Positions 63,145 through 64,000 of a DNA stretch of 64,000 bases are shown in pieces (position 1 is the first letter of the stretch; each line of letters starts with the position of its first letter). Source of the DNA: Pseudogemmobacter bohemicus (GTDB taxonomy: Bacteria > Pseudomonadota > Alphaproteobacteria > Rhodobacterales > Rhodobacteraceae); assembly GCF_003290025.1 (NCBI RefSeq), contig NZ_QNHG01000002.1:632941-696940 (forward strand), read 5' to 3'. Below the pieces are notes generated by a model that had not been told where the DNA came from, did not search any database, and saw only the letters and a list, made by a program, of their open reading frames with translations. A program made the position numbers and the translations under genes.

Positions 63145-64000
63145 ATGAAGCTTCTCTCCCGCAGCCTGATCGCCGCCTCGGCCCTTGCGCTGAGTGCTGC
63201 CGCGCCGGCCATGGCGAAAACCTTCATCTATTGTTCAGAGGCCTCGCCCGAGGGCTTTGACCCGGCCCCCTACACCGCCGGCACCACCTTTGACGCGGGT
63301 GCGCACCCGATGTTCAACCGCCTGGCCGAGTTCAAAAAGGGCACCACCGAAGTCGAGCCGGGCCTTGCGGAAAGCTGGGACGTCTCGGAGGACGGCACCG
63401 AATACACCTTCCGCCTGCGCAAGGGCGTCAAGTTCCACTCGAACGACAAATACACGCCCACCCGCGATTTCAACGCCGATGACGTGATCTTTTCGTTCGA
63501 CCGTCAGGGCAATGCCGAAAACCCCTGGCATCAGTATATCCCGGGCATCACCTACGAATATTACACCTCGATGGCGATGCCGGACCTGGTGAAATCGGTC
63601 GAAAAGGTCGATGATTACACCGTCAAGATCACGCTGAACCAGCCCGAGGCGCCGTTCCTTGCGAACATCGCCATGCCCTTCATGTCGATCGTGTCGAAAG
63701 AATATGCCGACGCGCTGGACGCTGCCGGCACCCGCGAAGAGTTCAACAATGCGCCCATCGGCACCGGCCCGTTCAAATTCGTGGCCTATCAGAAGGACGC
63801 GGTGATCCGGTATACCAAGAATGCCGATTACTGGGGTACCCCGGCGATCATCGACGATCTGGTTTTCGCGATCACCCCGGATGCCGCCGTGCGTCTGCAA
63901 AAGCTGAAAGCCGGCGAATGCCACCTGATGCCCTATCCGGCCCCGGCCGATATTGCCGGCATCAAGGCTGACAGCAATCTCAAGCTGGACGAGCAGGCTG
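63145..64000 (+). CDS. dipeptide-type ABC substrate-binding protein (3' end outside window)
   Basis: Only the first 285 residues are in the window. A signal peptide ([17 protein letters not shown]) is followed by [40 protein letters not shown] and [20 protein letters not shown] with KGVKFHSND, then [29 protein letters not shown] and [17 protein letters not shown]. These are the SBP_bac_5 family blocks of DppA-like proteins. The family normally has about 530 residues, so roughly half is missing. AAAGGA precedes the ATG. Permease and ATPase genes are expected downstream, outside the window. Confidence 0.93.
   Translation, partial: MKLLSRSLIAASALALSAAAPAMAKTFIYCSEASPEGFDPAPYTAGTTFDAGAHPMFNRLAEFKKGTTEVEPGLAESWDVSEDGTEYTFRLRKGVKFHSNDKYTPTRDFNADDVIFSFDRQGNAENPWHQYIPGITYEYYTSMAMPDLVKSVEKVDDYTVKITLNQPEAPFLANIAMPFMSIVSKEYADALDAAGTREEFNNAPIGTGPFKFVAYQKDAVIRYTKNADYWGTPAIIDDLVFAITPDAAVRLQKLKAGECHLMPYPAPADIAGIKADSNLKLDEQA

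Overview
The window is GC-rich alphaproteobacterial chromosome, most likely from a member of the Rhodobacterales (Rhodobacter/Paracoccus-type relatives). The evidence is the flagellar gene order fliI / flgB-flgC-fliE-fliQ-flgF-flgG-flgA-flgH-fliL, a CcrM-type GANTC methyltransferase next to rnhB, a CobW/DUF1007/NicO metal locus, GcvT-fused dimethylglycine-dehydrogenase-like enzymes, and short coding gaps with many ATGA start/stop overlaps. No tRNA, rRNA, CRISPR array or prophage was seen.

Layout. 1-2860: tail of an organosulfur-type oxidation operon (DszC/SfnC-like acyl-CoA-dehydrogenase-fold protein, short-chain dehydrogenase, NtaA/SnaA-type FMN monooxygenase). 2888-8767: flagellar basal-body genes, with fliI divergent from the flgB-to-fliL operon. 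8768-10903: about 2.1 kb with no intact gene, beginning with a possible insertion-sequence end exactly at the fliL stop codon. 10904-25316: a coherent catabolic and uptake island for an N-methylated, betaine-like compound (class III aminotransferase, MttB-family methyltransferase, LysR regulator, two FAD/folate demethylating dehydrogenases, a dehydrogenase, a ProX/ProV/ProW-type importer with an unusual double permease, and a sulfotransferase-like protein). 25908-28561: taurine-type ABC importer tauABC. 28803-31525: a decaying metal-uptake locus in which a CobW-like GTPase, a DUF6525 gene, a DUF1007 gene and a NicO nickel/cobalt exporter are all broken.

31616-41285: a ten-kilobase, same-strand operon for short-chain acyl metabolism (FabI-like reductase, DUF3141 protein with a PHA-synthase-like Cys nucleophile, MaoC-Pta fusion, acetate/propionate kinase, CoA-transferase A and B, 3-hydroxybutyrate dehydrogenase, 3-hydroxyacyl-CoA dehydrogenase, alpha/beta hydrolase). 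It could interconvert hydroxyacyl/acyl-CoA, acyl phosphate and free acid, with ATP yield. 41286-48520: an RTX calcium-binding protein, alkB, HU, AMP nucleosidase, a YeeZ-like epimerase, rnhB and ccrM. The ccrM promoter region carries two GANTC sites and a perfect DnaA box. 48617-58019: FMN reductase, a short-chain dehydrogenase, the three-gene transglutaminase / circularly permuted ATP-grasp-Alpha-E / DUF2126 cluster, and an AI-2E-family permease. 58316-64000: phosphomannomutase and two nucleotide-sugar epimerases (surface polysaccharide precursors), an M24 peptidase, and the start of a dipeptide-type solute-binding protein cut by the window end.

The most interesting candidates for undescribed biology are the N-demethylation island, which has an MttB homologue but no corrinoid partner in the window, the DUF3141/MaoC-Pta/AckA operon, and the ATP-grasp/transglutaminase cluster. 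All functions are read from recalled family motifs; no database search was possible.
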